Positions 8,606 to 17,512 of a stretch of DNA of 64,000 bases are shown here, piece after piece; within the stretch, counting starts at the first letter, position 1; every line of letters starts with the position of its first letter. Source of the stretch: Planctomycetota bacterium (GTDB taxonomy: Bacteria > Planctomycetota > UBA1135 > GCA-002686595); contig JADJLZ010000009.1 of assembly GCA_016709875.1 (NCBI GenBank), positions 218,824-282,823 of the forward strand, read 5' to 3'. A model generated the notes under the pieces. The model saw only the letters and a program-made list of their open reading frames with translations. It did not search any database and was not told the origin of the DNA. The position numbers were made by a program, and so were the translations under genes.

Positions 8606-10642
8606 CTACTCGACCAACTTCATCTCCACATTCAACGCCCACGCGCCGTCGATCTGGAAATACTCGAGCTCGAGCTTGTGCTTGCCCGCGGTGAGCTCGA
8701 CCTGCGCCTCGTCGCGCGCCGGCGCGTGCAGGTCCCAGTGCTCGATCACCGTCTTGCCGTCCAGCCGCAGGCGCACGCCGTCGTCCGAGACCACCGCCAG
8801 CGCGAACTTTCCGCCCGCGTCGAGCTCGAACTCCGCCACAGCGCTCATCCCGAAGTGCGAATCGCCCACCGCCTTGCGCACCTGCGCATCGCCGCCCCAG
8901 GGGTCGACCCAGTTCGGACAGGTCTTCGTGATCGCCGGTTGCGTTCCCAGCGCGCGCCACTCGCGCTCCTTCTCGCGCGGATCCGGCCCGTCCCTCCACG
9001 ACCACCAGCTCCCGATCCACCTCACGTCCTTCAACAACCCGCCCGGCAGCCTCGGCTTGGGCCGCGGCTCGCCACTGCGGAAATCCCACGGTCCCCACTC
9101 GCCCATCACGATCGTGTTCAAGCCCTGCGTCTCGCCGCGATCCTTGGCGAAGACCACCAGCTCGCCCTTCACCTCGGGGCACTTCCAGGCGCGCGCCTTG
9201 CGCACCCACTCGGGCTCCTTGCCGTCCCAGCTGCTGAGCGTGCCGTCGCGCACCTCGCCGCTGGCGGTCTTGCCGTCGCGGCCGCGCATCCAGCTCGTCG
9301 CGTCGCCGCGCTCGACCTTCAGGCGCTCCATGCGCATGTCGCCGCCGCTGTCGTAGCTGTTGCCGCCGATGCGCAGCCCGGTCGTCTTGTTGACCACCAG
9401 ATCCTTGCCATTGCGCGCGAACGCGTTCCCGTAGACCCACGTGTCGCGCGAGCTCGTGTCGCGGTTCTGGCCGTAGACGCCCTCAACCAGCTGCTTGTCC
9501 TCGTCCCACCACAGCTCGACGCCGATCTCGTTGGCCTCGATCTGGTTCTCGACGATCGCGTTCTCCTGGCCGTGCTCGATGCTGACGGCACCGCCGAGCG
9601 TGCGCTCGATGTTGTTCCCGAGCACGACCATGCGCCCGGAGTACCCGCCCCAGATCCCGTGCTGGTGGCTGCCGTTGAGCGCGTTCGAGAGCACCCAGTT
9701 GTTCTTCGAGAAGGTGGCCTCGATCGCGTTCGCAACCGCGTACGAGAAGTCGTTGCGGTACCAGATGTTGTCGTCGCAGCCGCCGGCGTCGCGCTCGCCG
9801 CGCTTGAAGGCGTTGCCCTCGTCGACCGTGTCCAGGCCCGCGAACAAGAACACACCGTCCCCGCCGTGCGTGGCGCTGTTCCACGCGAACAAATTCTCGC
9901 TGCACCTCTCGAACATCAGGATCCCGGCCGAGTCCTGGCCGCGCCAGTAGACCCCGTCGCTGAAGCCGCGCACGCAGTAGTCGAACAGGCAGTGGCTCAC
10001 CACGAACTTCGAGGTGCGGTACAGCCCCAGGCCCCAGCCCGAGAGGAACGAGAAGTCGCAGTCCCAGACCTCCCCGCCCGTGCAGCGCGTCAACAGGATC
10101 CCGTTCTGGCCGCGCCGCCCGCGGCAGCCGTGGAGCGAGACGTTCCGGCAGTTCGAGAGGCTCGCCGCCGCGCCGTAGTCGCGCAGCCACTCGCCCTTGT
10201 CGTTGTGGTGCGGGTAGAGCCAGTCGCTGCCGTCCTCGTAGGCGACGTTCGACAGCAGGTGCTTGCCGTACCAGCCGTCGAAGCTGACGCCGTCGAGCGT
10301 GATCCCGTCGCAGTCCTGCGCGACCACGCAACCGCGGTAGCCGCCGATCGTCCCGCCCTTGAGCGTCACGTCGTGGCAGCCCACGAGCACGATCCCGTAG
10401 CCCTCGCAGCGGTCGAGGTCCGTGCCCGCAGGCACGCCGCGCAGCTCCACGCCGGTGAGATCGAGCGTGACGCCCTTCACCGCTTCGATGCGCAGCACGC
10501 CGCGCAGGCCGTCCTCGCCCTGAGGGGGCAGCAGGTACTTCCCGGGAGCGACTTTCGCGCTCTGCTGCACTTCGAGCGTCTGCCCGGCCACGGGTTTCAC
10601 GTCCGCCGTGCACACAACCAGCGCCAAGACTGCGATCAGCAT
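8606..10642 (-). CDS. Exported beta-helix protein with C-terminal PA14-like domain
   Basis: 678 residues from ATG 10642, which has GGAG nine bases upstream; a longer in-frame start at 10690 lacks a signal peptide. A leader of about 20 residues (LIAVLALVVCTA) precedes a long parallel beta-helix region (residues 25-450, NosD/PbH1-like: GVTLDLTGVELRG, NVSLHGCRG, GIWGGYSGRMVVLGNN, IVENQIEANEIGVELW). The last 130 residues resemble a PA14 domain (FALAVVSDDGVRLRLDG, HWDLHAPARD, GKHKLELEYFQIDG), a carbohydrate-binding fold. Polysaccharide binding or lyase-like activity is plausible, but no catalytic set is recognised. It is divergent from nadA; TACGCT at about 10667-10672 on the minus strand is a likely -10 box. 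Confidence 0.8.
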   Translation of the reverse strand: MLIAVLALVVCTADVKPVAGQTLEVQQSAKVAPGKYLLPPQGEDGLRGVLRIEAVKGVTLDLTGVELRGVPAGTDLDRCEGYGIVLVGCHDVTLKGGTIGGYRGCVVAQDCDGITLDGVSFDGWYGKHLLSNVAYEDGSDWLYPHHNDKGEWLRDYGAAASLSNCRNVSLHGCRGRRGQNGILLTRCTGGEVWDCDFSFLSGWGLGLYRTSKFVVSHCLFDYCVRGFSDGVYWRGQDSAGILMFERCSENLFAWNSATHGGDGVFLFAGLDTVDEGNAFKRGERDAGGCDDNIWYRNDFSYAVANAIEATFSKNNWVLSNALNGSHQHGIWGGYSGRMVVLGNNIERTLGGAVSIEHGQENAIVENQIEANEIGVELWWDEDKQLVEGVYGQNRDTSSRDTWVYGNAFARNGKDLVVNKTTGLRIGGNSYDSGGDMRMERLKVERGDATSWMRGRDGKTASGEVRDGTLSSWDGKEPEWVRKARAWKCPEVKGELVVFAKDRGETQGLNTIVMGEWGPWDFRSGEPRPKPRLPGGLLKDVRWIGSWWSWRDGPDPREKEREWRALGTQPAITKTCPNWVDPWGGDAQVRKAVGDSHFGMSAVAEFELDAGGKFALAVVSDDGVRLRLDGKTVIEHWDLHAPARDEAQVELTAGKHKLELEYFQIDGAWALNVEMKLVE

Positions 10643-10694
10643 CCTGAATTCTCCTTCGTTCGCTCCGAGCGTACCGAACGCGCCCGGCATCCCC

Positions 10695-10700
10695 TATCCT
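10695..10700 (+). promoter_or_regulatory. -10 box (TATCCT) of nadA, leaderless type
   Basis: TATCCT ends eleven bases before the nadA ATG. No Shine-Dalgarno sequence lies between them (a C-rich run instead), so transcription would start at or next to the start codon. Confidence 0.45.
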
Positions 10701-10711
10701 GTTCCCCCCGC

Positions 10712-12067
10712 ATGCCGCTCCCCACCTCCACGCTGCGCACCGGCGCGATCGCCTCCTCCGGAATCCAGCTCCAGCCCGAGCTCCCCGTCTGCCAGACCGA
10801 CCTGCCGCTCGACTGGTACCAGTCGGAGTTCAAACCCTACGCCGAGGAGTACCTCGCGCTGCCCGACCGCAAGCCGGGGACGATCCTGCCCTGGCTCGAC
10901 GGCTACGCGCTGCCTGCGCTCGATCACTTCGGGCCCGCGCTGCTGCTGCTGGCGCACTTCTACATGGGCGGCGAGATCGTGAAGCTCGTCGAGCGCTACG
11001 GCGGCAAGGTGGCCGATTCCTACGCGCTCGCGCTGCAGGCCTCGCGCAACCCGGAGAAGTCGATCATCGTCGAATCCGCCGTGCACTTCATGGCCGAGAC
11101 GATCGCCACGCTCGCCAGCCCCGAGCAGCAGGTCTACATCACCAACCCCAAGGCTGGGTGCACCATGGAGATGCTCGCCAAGGAGCACATGGTCGCGCCG
11201 GTCGTCGACCAGTTGCTCGAGCGCTACGGCGACGATCTCGCGGTGGTCGCGTACATGAACACCTCCGGGCGCATCAAGGCCATCGCCGGCCGCACCGGCG
11301 GCGCCGTGTGCACCTCGTCCAACGCGCACCACGTGCTCGCGCGCGTGCTCTCCGAGCGCAAGCGCGTGCTCTTCGTGCCCGACGAGCACCTGGGCCGCAA
11401 CAGCGCGCTCAAGCTCGGCATCCCGCTGGCGCAGATCCGCGCGCTGCCCAGCCCCGAGCGCTGGCGCTCGAGCTTCTCGCTGCGCGAGATCCCGGGCGGC
11501 CCGGCGTCGCTCGACGACGCGCGCGTGCTGCTCTGGGGCTCGTACTGCGGCGTGCACACGATCTTCAAGCCCGCGCACGTCGAGTACTGGCGCGCGCGCG
11601 GCTACCGCGTGCTCGTGCACCCCGAGTCGCCGCACGAGGTCGTCGCGCTCTCCGACGGCTCGGGCTCGACCGACTACCTGTGGAAGGCGATCGCGGACGC
11701 GCCCTCGGGCTCGCGCCTCTCGATCGGTACCGAGGGCCACTTCGTGCGCAACGCGCGCGAGCAGGCCGCGCTGCGCGGCGTCGAGGTCGTGCACCTGGCG
11801 GACATCCCCGATCCCACGCTCTCCTCGCGCGGTTGCGGCTGCGCGACGATGTCGCGCAACGACCCGCCGCACCTCGCCGGCATGCTGGATCTGCTGCGAC
11901 AGGGCAAGGCGCCCTCGATCAACCGCGTCCTCGCCGGCGACGTCGTCGACGAGCTGAGCGGCGCCCGCGAGCGACTGGGCGACGCGGATCGCGCGACCCT
12001 CGTCGTCGACGCGCGGGGGGCGCTCGAGCGCATGATCGAGATCACCGAGGCCGCCGCGCGCGCCTGA
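10712..12067 (+). CDS. nadA: Quinolinate synthase
   Basis: 451 residues. NadA condenses iminoaspartate with dihydroxyacetone phosphate to form quinolinate for NAD synthesis, using a [4Fe-4S] cluster. Family landmarks seen: LLAHFYMGGEIVKLVERYG, KVADS, NPKAGCTMEMLA, VAYMNTS, CTSSNA, FVPDEHLGRN, VHPESP and GSGSTDYL. The likely cluster ligands are Cys150, Cys279 and Cys375 or Cys377 (the last two form GCGC). The protein is longer than E. coli NadA because of an N-terminal extension of about 70 residues. The start codon is set by the preceding -10 box. No nadB or nadC is adjacent. Confidence 0.93.
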   Translation: MPLPTSTLRTGAIASSGIQLQPELPVCQTDLPLDWYQSEFKPYAEEYLALPDRKPGTILPWLDGYALPALDHFGPALLLLAHFYMGGEIVKLVERYGGKVADSYALALQASRNPEKSIIVESAVHFMAETIATLASPEQQVYITNPKAGCTMEMLAKEHMVAPVVDQLLERYGDDLAVVAYMNTSGRIKAIAGRTGGAVCTSSNAHHVLARVLSERKRVLFVPDEHLGRNSALKLGIPLAQIRALPSPERWRSSFSLREIPGGPASLDDARVLLWGSYCGVHTIFKPAHVEYWRARGYRVLVHPESPHEVVALSDGSGSTDYLWKAIADAPSGSRLSIGTEGHFVRNAREQAALRGVEVVHLADIPDPTLSSRGCGCATMSRNDPPHLAGMLDLLRQGKAPSINRVLAGDVVDELSGARERLGDADRATLVVDARGALERMIEITEAAARA

Positions 12068-12124
12068 GACGCGAGGGGGCGCAGCGGATTTCGCTGCGGA
12101 ACTGCAACTTGGCGGCTCCGCCCC

Positions 12125-12130
12125 TATACT
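12125..12130 (+). promoter_or_regulatory. -10 box (TATACT) upstream of the first HEAT gene
   Basis: TATACT lies 43 bases before the TTG start at 12173, leaving room for a leader that carries AGGGAG near the start. No clear -35 is seen. Confidence 0.4.
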
Positions 12131-12172
12131 GCAACCAGCCTGGCAGCTTGATCCCCATCCAGGGAGACAGGG

Positions 12173-14155
12173 TTGGATTCCATCCTCGTTCGGGCATCCC
12201 TCGCATTCGCCGCCGCCTGCCTGCTGACACTCCCCGCGAGTGCGCACGGAGGCGCCTACCTGCCGACCGGCTGGGGCATGCCGATTCCGAGCACCCCCGG
12301 CTCGCCTTCGAGCACGGGCGGGGTCTCCTTCCCCGGTCCCATGACGGGTGGCACACCGGGCCCCGGACCGACGACCGGCGGGGATCCGGCCTCGGGGCTG
12401 GTCTCCTGGCGCGATTGGTGGCACTTCAACCAGGACGCCTTCCTCGACCTGCGCCGCTCGATCCAGCGCGCGGCGGTCGAGACCGGCGGCGACGGCTTCG
12501 GCCCGCAGTTGCGCTCGCTGCTCAACGCGCGCCTGGACGAGGAGCAGGTGCGCGCCAAGCTCGCCCCCGCGCTGCTCAAGCTGCTCGCCGACGAGTCGAG
12601 CAACGAGATCGCGACCGCCGCGCTCGTCGCGCTCGCGCGCAGCGGTGATGCGCAGCCCGCGCAGGCCAAGGACTCGCTCGTGCCCGCGCTGCGCGCGCGC
12701 CTGACGGATTCTTCGCAGGAGGTCGCCGAGTCGGCGGCGCTCGCGCTGGGCATCCTGGGCGACGAATCCGGTCTCGACCTGCTCGCGAGCCTGTTGCAGG
12801 ACGACGAGGAAGCGCGCAAGCTGCTCGGAGGCGGCCGCTCGGTGAGCACGCGCACGCGCTCCTTCGCCGCGTACTCGCTGGGCCTCTTGGCCGAGCAGGC
12901 GCACAACAACCGCACGCGCCAGCGCGCCGCGCGCGGCCTGTGCGCAGCGCTCGGGGCGCGCCGCGAGCCGCCGCAGGACGTCCAGGTCGCGTGCGTGATC
13001 GCCCTCTCGCTCGACCGGCTCGACCCCGAACGCGGGCAGACGCAGAGCGCCGAGTGGGTCTCGCGCCAGTCGCTCGTGCACGCGCTGCTCGAGTCGCTCG
13101 ACGCGCCGCACCGCCGCGCGACCGTGCGCGCCCACATCGTCACCGCGCTCGCGCGCCTGGTGCTCGACGCCGGCGGAACGCTGCGCACCGAAGTCGAGCG
13201 CGCCCTGCTCGACGAGCTGCGTCGCGGCCGCGCGCTCGAGAACGAGGTCTCGCAGAGCTGCGTGCAGGCGCTGGGTCTGCTGGCCGACGCCGACGCGGAT
13301 CCGCTCGATGTCGAGATGCGCGCGGTGCTGCTGCGCGCGCTCGACACCACCGATCAGGCGACGCGCTTCTTTGCGCTGATCGCCCTGGGCGAGGCCGGCG
13401 GGCACCCGGGCAGCGGCGAGCGCTCGGACGAGGGCCGCGCGCAGTGCCGCAACGCGCTCCTGAACGAGCTCGTGCGCGGCCGCAGCCGCATGCGGCCCTG
13501 GGCGGCGATCGCGCTCGGCGTGCAGGAATTCCGCGTGCGCGGCGCGGGCGGCGAGCCCTCCAGCCAGGTGCGCAAGGAGCTGCGCGACTGGCTGCGCGCC
13601 GAGGGCAGCCCCGAAGAGGTCGGCGCAGGTTCGATCGCGCTCGGACTCGCGCACGACGTGGAAGCGGCGCAGCTCCTGCGCGCCAAGCTGGGCAAGTCGA
13701 GCCCGACCGACTCGCAGGGCTACGTCGCACTCGCGCTGGGCATGACGGGCACCACCGACGCGCTGCCCGAGCTGCGCGCGATCACGCTCGCCGCGCGCTA
13801 CCGGCCCTGGGTGCTCGAACCCGCCGCAACGGCGCTCGCGCTGCTCGGCGACCGCGACATCGAGTCGCAGCTCCTGGACGCGCTGCGCTCGACGCAGAGC
13901 CTGAGCACGCAGTCGGCGCTCGCGCGCGCGATCGGACAGATCGGCGACGCGCGCGTCTTCGATCCGATGCTCGCGCTGGCGCAAGACCGCGGCTTGCCGG
14001 GGAGCACGCGCGCCTTCGCGACCATCGCGCTCGGCATGCTGGGCGAGCGCGGCGACCTGCCCTGGTATGTCCCCCTCGCGCGCGACCGGAACTACATCGC
14101 GGTCACGCCCACGCTGATGGGCGGCGACGGCCAAGGCGTGCTGGAGATCTTCTGA
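12173..14155 (+). CDS. Exported HEAT-repeat protein, paralogue 1
   Basis: 660 residues starting at TTG 12173 with AGGGAG just upstream; the signal peptide (SLAFAAACLLTLPASAHG) supports this start. A Gly/Pro/Ser/Thr-rich linker (residues 27-75) precedes the block SWRDWWHFNQDAFLDLRR, followed by tandem alpha-helical pairs of HEAT/Armadillo type (LAPALLKLLADESSNEIATAALVALA; AESAALALGILGDE; VLLRALDTTDQATRFFALIALGEAG). It ends LMGGDGQGVLEIF. The same N-terminal WW box and C-terminal G(D/N)GxG(V/I)LE signature occur in the genes at 14185 and 29979, so these are paralogues. HEAT solenoids bind proteins; an envelope scaffold role is inferred. Confidence 0.8.
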   Translation: MDSILVRASLAFAAACLLTLPASAHGGAYLPTGWGMPIPSTPGSPSSTGGVSFPGPMTGGTPGPGPTTGGDPASGLVSWRDWWHFNQDAFLDLRRSIQRAAVETGGDGFGPQLRSLLNARLDEEQVRAKLAPALLKLLADESSNEIATAALVALARSGDAQPAQAKDSLVPALRARLTDSSQEVAESAALALGILGDESGLDLLASLLQDDEEARKLLGGGRSVSTRTRSFAAYSLGLLAEQAHNNRTRQRAARGLCAALGARREPPQDVQVACVIALSLDRLDPERGQTQSAEWVSRQSLVHALLESLDAPHRRATVRAHIVTALARLVLDAGGTLRTEVERALLDELRRGRALENEVSQSCVQALGLLADADADPLDVEMRAVLLRALDTTDQATRFFALIALGEAGGHPGSGERSDEGRAQCRNALLNELVRGRSRMRPWAAIALGVQEFRVRGAGGEPSSQVRKELRDWLRAEGSPEEVGAGSIALGLAHDVEAAQLLRAKLGKSSPTDSQGYVALALGMTGTTDALPELRAITLAARYRPWVLEPAATALALLGDRDIESQLLDALRSTQSLSTQSALARAIGQIGDARVFDPMLALAQDRGLPGSTRAFATIALGMLGERGDLPWYVPLARDRNYIAVTPTLMGGDGQGVLEIF

Positions 14156-14184
14156 GCACGCATCCCCCCGCTGCGACTCCTCTC

Positions 14185-16242
14185 ATGAAGTTCCCGCTCC
14201 CCACCGCCTTGCTCGCGCTCGCGCTGCTCGTCGCGCCCACGCACGCCCGCGTCCACGGCAACAACATCCCGCCGCCGCCCGGAGGACCGACCTCCCCGGG
14301 TTCGAGCCCAGCCGGCCCTTCCGGCCCGAGCACGCCCGCGCCGTCGGGTCCCTCGACGCCGACGCCGGGAGCTGCGACGCCGCGGCCGACCGGCCCGTCC
14401 TCGACGCCCGCGGGCGGCGCGCCGCGCACGCCGGGCGGTTCGGGTTCGACCGGCCCGCAGAGCGGCGCAGACGCGCGCTTCCTCGATCCGACCTGGGACC
14501 TGTGGTGGCACTTCCACAAGGACGAGTTCTTCGACCTCAAGCGCCGCGTCTACGAGTCGGTGACGACACCCGACGGCCTGGGCCGCGGCGAATCGCTGCT
14601 GCCCGGCGCGAACCTGGGCTACCGGCCGAGCTCCGAGCAGCTCGCGCGCGACGTCGCGCCGCTGTTCGCCACGCTGCTCGCAAAGGAGCACAACAACGAA
14701 CTCGTGACGAGCACGCTGCTCGCGGCGGGCCGGCTGGGAGAGATCCCCGACGCGGGTGAAGCGGCGCGACTGGCCCCGCTGTGCGCGCGCCTCTTGCGCG
14801 ACCCCAACCAGGAGATCGCCGAGATCGCGGCGCTCTCGCTGGGCCTGCTCGGCTCCGAGTCGAACCTGGCGCTGCTCGAGGGGCTGCTGCGCGACGATGC
14901 CGCAGGGCGCGAAGCCGCAGGCACGCGCGAAGTGCCGATGCGCATGCGCTCCTTCGCGGCCTTCGGCCTGGGCGTGCTCGGGCAGCACCTCGAGGGCAAT
15001 CGACCGCGGCAGATGATCGCGCGCGCACTGACCGACCAGCTCGCGCGCCGCGAGGGCTGCACGACCGACACGCGCGCGGCCTGCCTGATCGCGCTCGGCC
15101 TCGTGCCGCTCGAGCTCGAGCGCGAGGAGAGCGCGAGCGCACCGTGGCTCTCACGCCAGACCGAGCTGCGCTTCCTGCTCGAATTCGTGAACGACGGTGA
15201 GCAGACGCCGGTGCTGCGCGCGCACGCGGCGAATGCGCTGGCCGAACTCGCTTGCGGCAGCACGCCCGAGGCGAAGATCGCCGTGCTCGACGCGCTGATC
15301 GCACTCTCGCGGCGCGATTCGACGCAGGCGACGCTGCGCGAGAGCTGCCTGATGGGCCTGGGCCGGCTCGCCGACGACGACCAGGACCCCGAAGACAAGC
15401 GCGCGCGCGTCGAACTGCGCCGCACCTTCGCTTCGGGCTCGACCTCGGAGCGTGCCTTCGCGTTGATGTCGCTCTCGGAGTGCGCCGCGCGAGCGGGAAC
15501 CGGCCTCGAGCCCGGCTCCGCGCGGAGCGAGTGCCGCGACGTCCTCGCCGAGGAGCTCGCGCACGGCCGCTCGCGCACGCGACCCTGGGCGGCGCTCGCG
15601 CTCGGCGTGCTCGAGTTCCGGCTGCAGCACCAGGGCGCGCAACCGCTTCCCGCCGTGCGCGATGCGCTGCGCCGCGCGCTCGCGGGAGCCGCCGGCCCCG
15701 ACGAGGCCGGCGCGTGCGCGGTCGCGATCGGGCTGACGGGCGACGCGGACGGTGCGCGCGTGCTCGCCGAGCGCCTCGCGGGCGCGGGCGACGACGTGCT
15801 GCGCGGCTATTTCGCGCTGGGCATCGGCCTCTCGGGCAACCACTCGCTGACCGAGGGCGTGCGCACGGTGACCGCGAGCGCGCGCTACCGGCCGTTCCTG
15901 ATGCAGCAGTGCGTCGTCGCGCTCGCGCTCTTGGGCGACAAGAACCTCGCGCCCGGCCTCGCGCAGGATCTGCGCAGCGCGACCGGCCAGGCGAGCCAGA
16001 GCTGGCTGGCGCAGGCGCTCGGCATGGTCGGCGACTCGCGCACGGTGCCGGTGCTGGTCGCGATGGTGCGCGAGCAGGCGCTGACCGACTCCGCCCGCGG
16101 CAACCTCGCCAGCGCGCTCGGAATCGTGTGCGACAAGGACCTGCTGCCCTGGTACCGCGCCTTCTCCGCGCACGTCAACTGGCGCGCCGCCACCTCGACC
16201 CTGATCGCCGGCAACGGCACCGGGATCCTCGAGATCCTCTAG
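14185..16242 (+). CDS. Exported HEAT-repeat protein, paralogue 2
   Basis: 685 residues, 29 bases after paralogue 1 and probably in the same transcript. A signal peptide (FPLPTALLALALLVAPTHA) leads into a very Pro/Gly/Ser/Thr-rich segment (residues 25-100) and then DLWWHFHKDEFFDLKRRVY, equivalent to the WW box of paralogue 1. HEAT units follow through most of the protein (EIAEIAALSLGLLGSESNLALLEGLL; RSFAAFGLGVLGQHLEG; RYRPFLMQQCVVALALLGDKN). The C-terminus LIAGNGTGILEIL matches the family signature. The stop codon overlaps the stop of the convergent cupin gene. No enzymatic motif is seen. Confidence 0.8.
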   Translation: MKFPLPTALLALALLVAPTHARVHGNNIPPPPGGPTSPGSSPAGPSGPSTPAPSGPSTPTPGAATPRPTGPSSTPAGGAPRTPGGSGSTGPQSGADARFLDPTWDLWWHFHKDEFFDLKRRVYESVTTPDGLGRGESLLPGANLGYRPSSEQLARDVAPLFATLLAKEHNNELVTSTLLAAGRLGEIPDAGEAARLAPLCARLLRDPNQEIAEIAALSLGLLGSESNLALLEGLLRDDAAGREAAGTREVPMRMRSFAAFGLGVLGQHLEGNRPRQMIARALTDQLARREGCTTDTRAACLIALGLVPLELEREESASAPWLSRQTELRFLLEFVNDGEQTPVLRAHAANALAELACGSTPEAKIAVLDALIALSRRDSTQATLRESCLMGLGRLADDDQDPEDKRARVELRRTFASGSTSERAFALMSLSECAARAGTGLEPGSARSECRDVLAEELAHGRSRTRPWAALALGVLEFRLQHQGAQPLPAVRDALRRALAGAAGPDEAGACAVAIGLTGDADGARVLAERLAGAGDDVLRGYFALGIGLSGNHSLTEGVRTVTASARYRPFLMQQCVVALALLGDKNLAPGLAQDLRSATGQASQSWLAQALGMVGDSRTVPVLVAMVREQALTDSARGNLASALGIVCDKDLLPWYRAFSAHVNWRAATSTLIAGNGTGILEIL

Positions 16243-16778
16243 CCGCGCTCGGTCTCCCAGATCTGCGCGCCGAAGTGGTCCCAGGGCAGGCGGCCCTCGT
16301 CGCACTGCTCGTCGGTGGAGAACTGGACGTCGACGAAATAGAGGATCGCGCTGCTCGAGGCCGTGCGCAGGTTGCGGCAGCCGTGCGCCACGCCGGGCGG
16401 GATGCGCACGAGGCGCGAGGTCGAGTCGCCCAGGACAAAGCGCATGATCTGGCCTTCCGTCGGCGAGCCCGTGCGCACGTCGGCGAGCACGAGCAGGAGC
16501 TTGTCCGAGGGCGGCACGAACCAGACATCGGTCTGGCGGCGGTGCATGTGGAAGGCCTTGATCGCCAGCGGCTCGAGGATCGAGTAGTTCACCTGCCGCA
16601 CCACGAAGCCGGGGAGCTGCTTGTGCAGGCCCTGGTCGAGCCGGCCGAGCTCGGTCATCGCGCCGCCGTCGTCGTGGAAGCGCTTGAGCTCGACGATCTC
16701 GACACCCTCGATGCGTCTCTTCGGGGTGTAGTCCTGCTTGAAATAGCGCCTCTCGGCTTCGGGGGAGAACTGGGTCAT
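16239..16778 (-). CDS. RmlC-like cupin (dTDP-4-dehydrorhamnose 3,5-epimerase family)
   Basis: 179 residues, about the length of RmlC. The cupin core is visible: ILEPLAIKAFHMHRRQTDVWFVP (aligning with the RmlC segment that holds the catalytic histidine), LLLVLADVR, and IPPGVAHGCRNL. This family epimerises or isomerises nucleotide-linked 4-keto sugars. The usual RGLH motif is altered to KAFHMH, so the substrate may differ from dTDP-sugar. The ATG overlaps the kdpE stop (ATGA), which makes it the last gene of the leftward kdpDE transcript. That is an unexpected partner for potassium regulators, and no other rhamnose genes are nearby. Confidence 0.75.
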   Translation of the reverse strand: MTQFSPEAERRYFKQDYTPKRRIEGVEIVELKRFHDDGGAMTELGRLDQGLHKQLPGFVVRQVNYSILEPLAIKAFHMHRRQTDVWFVPPSDKLLLVLADVRTGSPTEGQIMRFVLGDSTSRLVRIPPGVAHGCRNLRTASSSAILYFVDVQFSTDEQCDEGRLPWDHFGAQIWETERG

Positions 16779-17512
16779 GAATTGGGCTCCTGAATATCCG
16801 GCTCGGTCGGGGGGGTGCCGGTGAGCTCCAGACGGTAGCCGACGCCGGCCTCGTTGTGGAAGAACCGGCCGCGCGCGGGATCGGGTTCGAGCTTGCGCCG
16901 CAGGTGCGTCATGTAGACGCGCAGGTACTGCGTCTCCTCGGCCGACTGCGGTCCCCAGACCTCGGTCAGCAGCTGGCGGTGAGTCACGACGCGCCCGGCG
17001 TGGCGCGCGAGCACCGCGAGCAGCCGGAACTCGATCGGCGTGAGGCGCACCTCCTGGCCGTCGAGCTCCACGCGCCGGAGTGCGAGGTCGATCTTCAGCG
17101 GCCCCTGCGTCAGCACGCTCTCCTCGGGTCCTTCGGGTCGCGCCGCGCGCCGCAAGGCCGCGCGCATGCGCGCCATGAGCTCGGCGAATCCGAACGGTTT
17201 CGTCAGGTAGTCGTCTGCGCCCGCATCGAGCGCTTCGACCTTGTTGCGTTCCTCGCCGCGTGCCGAGAGGACCAGCACGGGCACTCGGCTCCAGGTCCGC
17301 AGCCGCTGCACGACCTCGGTGCCGTCCATGTCCGGCAGACCCAGGTCGAGCAGCACGACGTCGGGCACGTGCTGCGCCGCTTCGCGCAGGCCGAGCGCGC
17401 CGGTTTCAGCCTCGATCACCGCGAAGCCGTGTGCCTTGAGGCTGGTGCGCAGGAAGCGGCGCAACTGCGGCTCGTCCTCGATCACGAGCACCAGCGGTTC
17501 GGTCGACTTCAC
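16775..17512 (-). CDS. kdpE: KdpE response regulator
   Basis: 245 residues from GTG 17512, which overlaps the kdpD TGA as GTGA. An N-terminal receiver domain (acidic pair in IEDEP, phospho-acceptor in VVLLDLGLPDMDG near residue 54, VLSARG, lysine in YLTKPFGF) is joined to an OmpR-type winged helix (LTPIEFRLLAVLARHAGRVV; YLRVYMTHLRRKLE; VGYRL). It should bind the kdpF-A-B-C promoter on the opposite side of the locus when phosphorylated by KdpD at low K+ or high osmolarity. Confidence 0.93.
   Translation of the reverse strand: MKSTEPLVLVIEDEPQLRRFLRTSLKAHGFAVIEAETGALGLREAAQHVPDVVLLDLGLPDMDGTEVVQRLRTWSRVPVLVLSARGEERNKVEALDAGADDYLTKPFGFAELMARMRAALRRAARPEGPEESVLTQGPLKIDLALRRVELDGQEVRLTPIEFRLLAVLARHAGRVVTHRQLLTEVWGPQSAEETQYLRVYMTHLRRKLEPDPARGRFFHNEAGVGYRLELTGTPPTEPDIQEPNS

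Noticed and set aside
8678..10711. N-terminal extension of the nadA frame over the beta-helix gene
   Set aside because: The extension is antisense to a real gene and has no family match; the -10 box at 10695 and the NadA start fix the start at 10712.
10694..14134. Very long open frame on the minus strand opposite nadA and the first HEAT gene
   Set aside because: Arg/Ala/Gln-rich low-complexity translation without domains; it is the antisense shadow of GC-rich genes whose plus-strand products have clear families.
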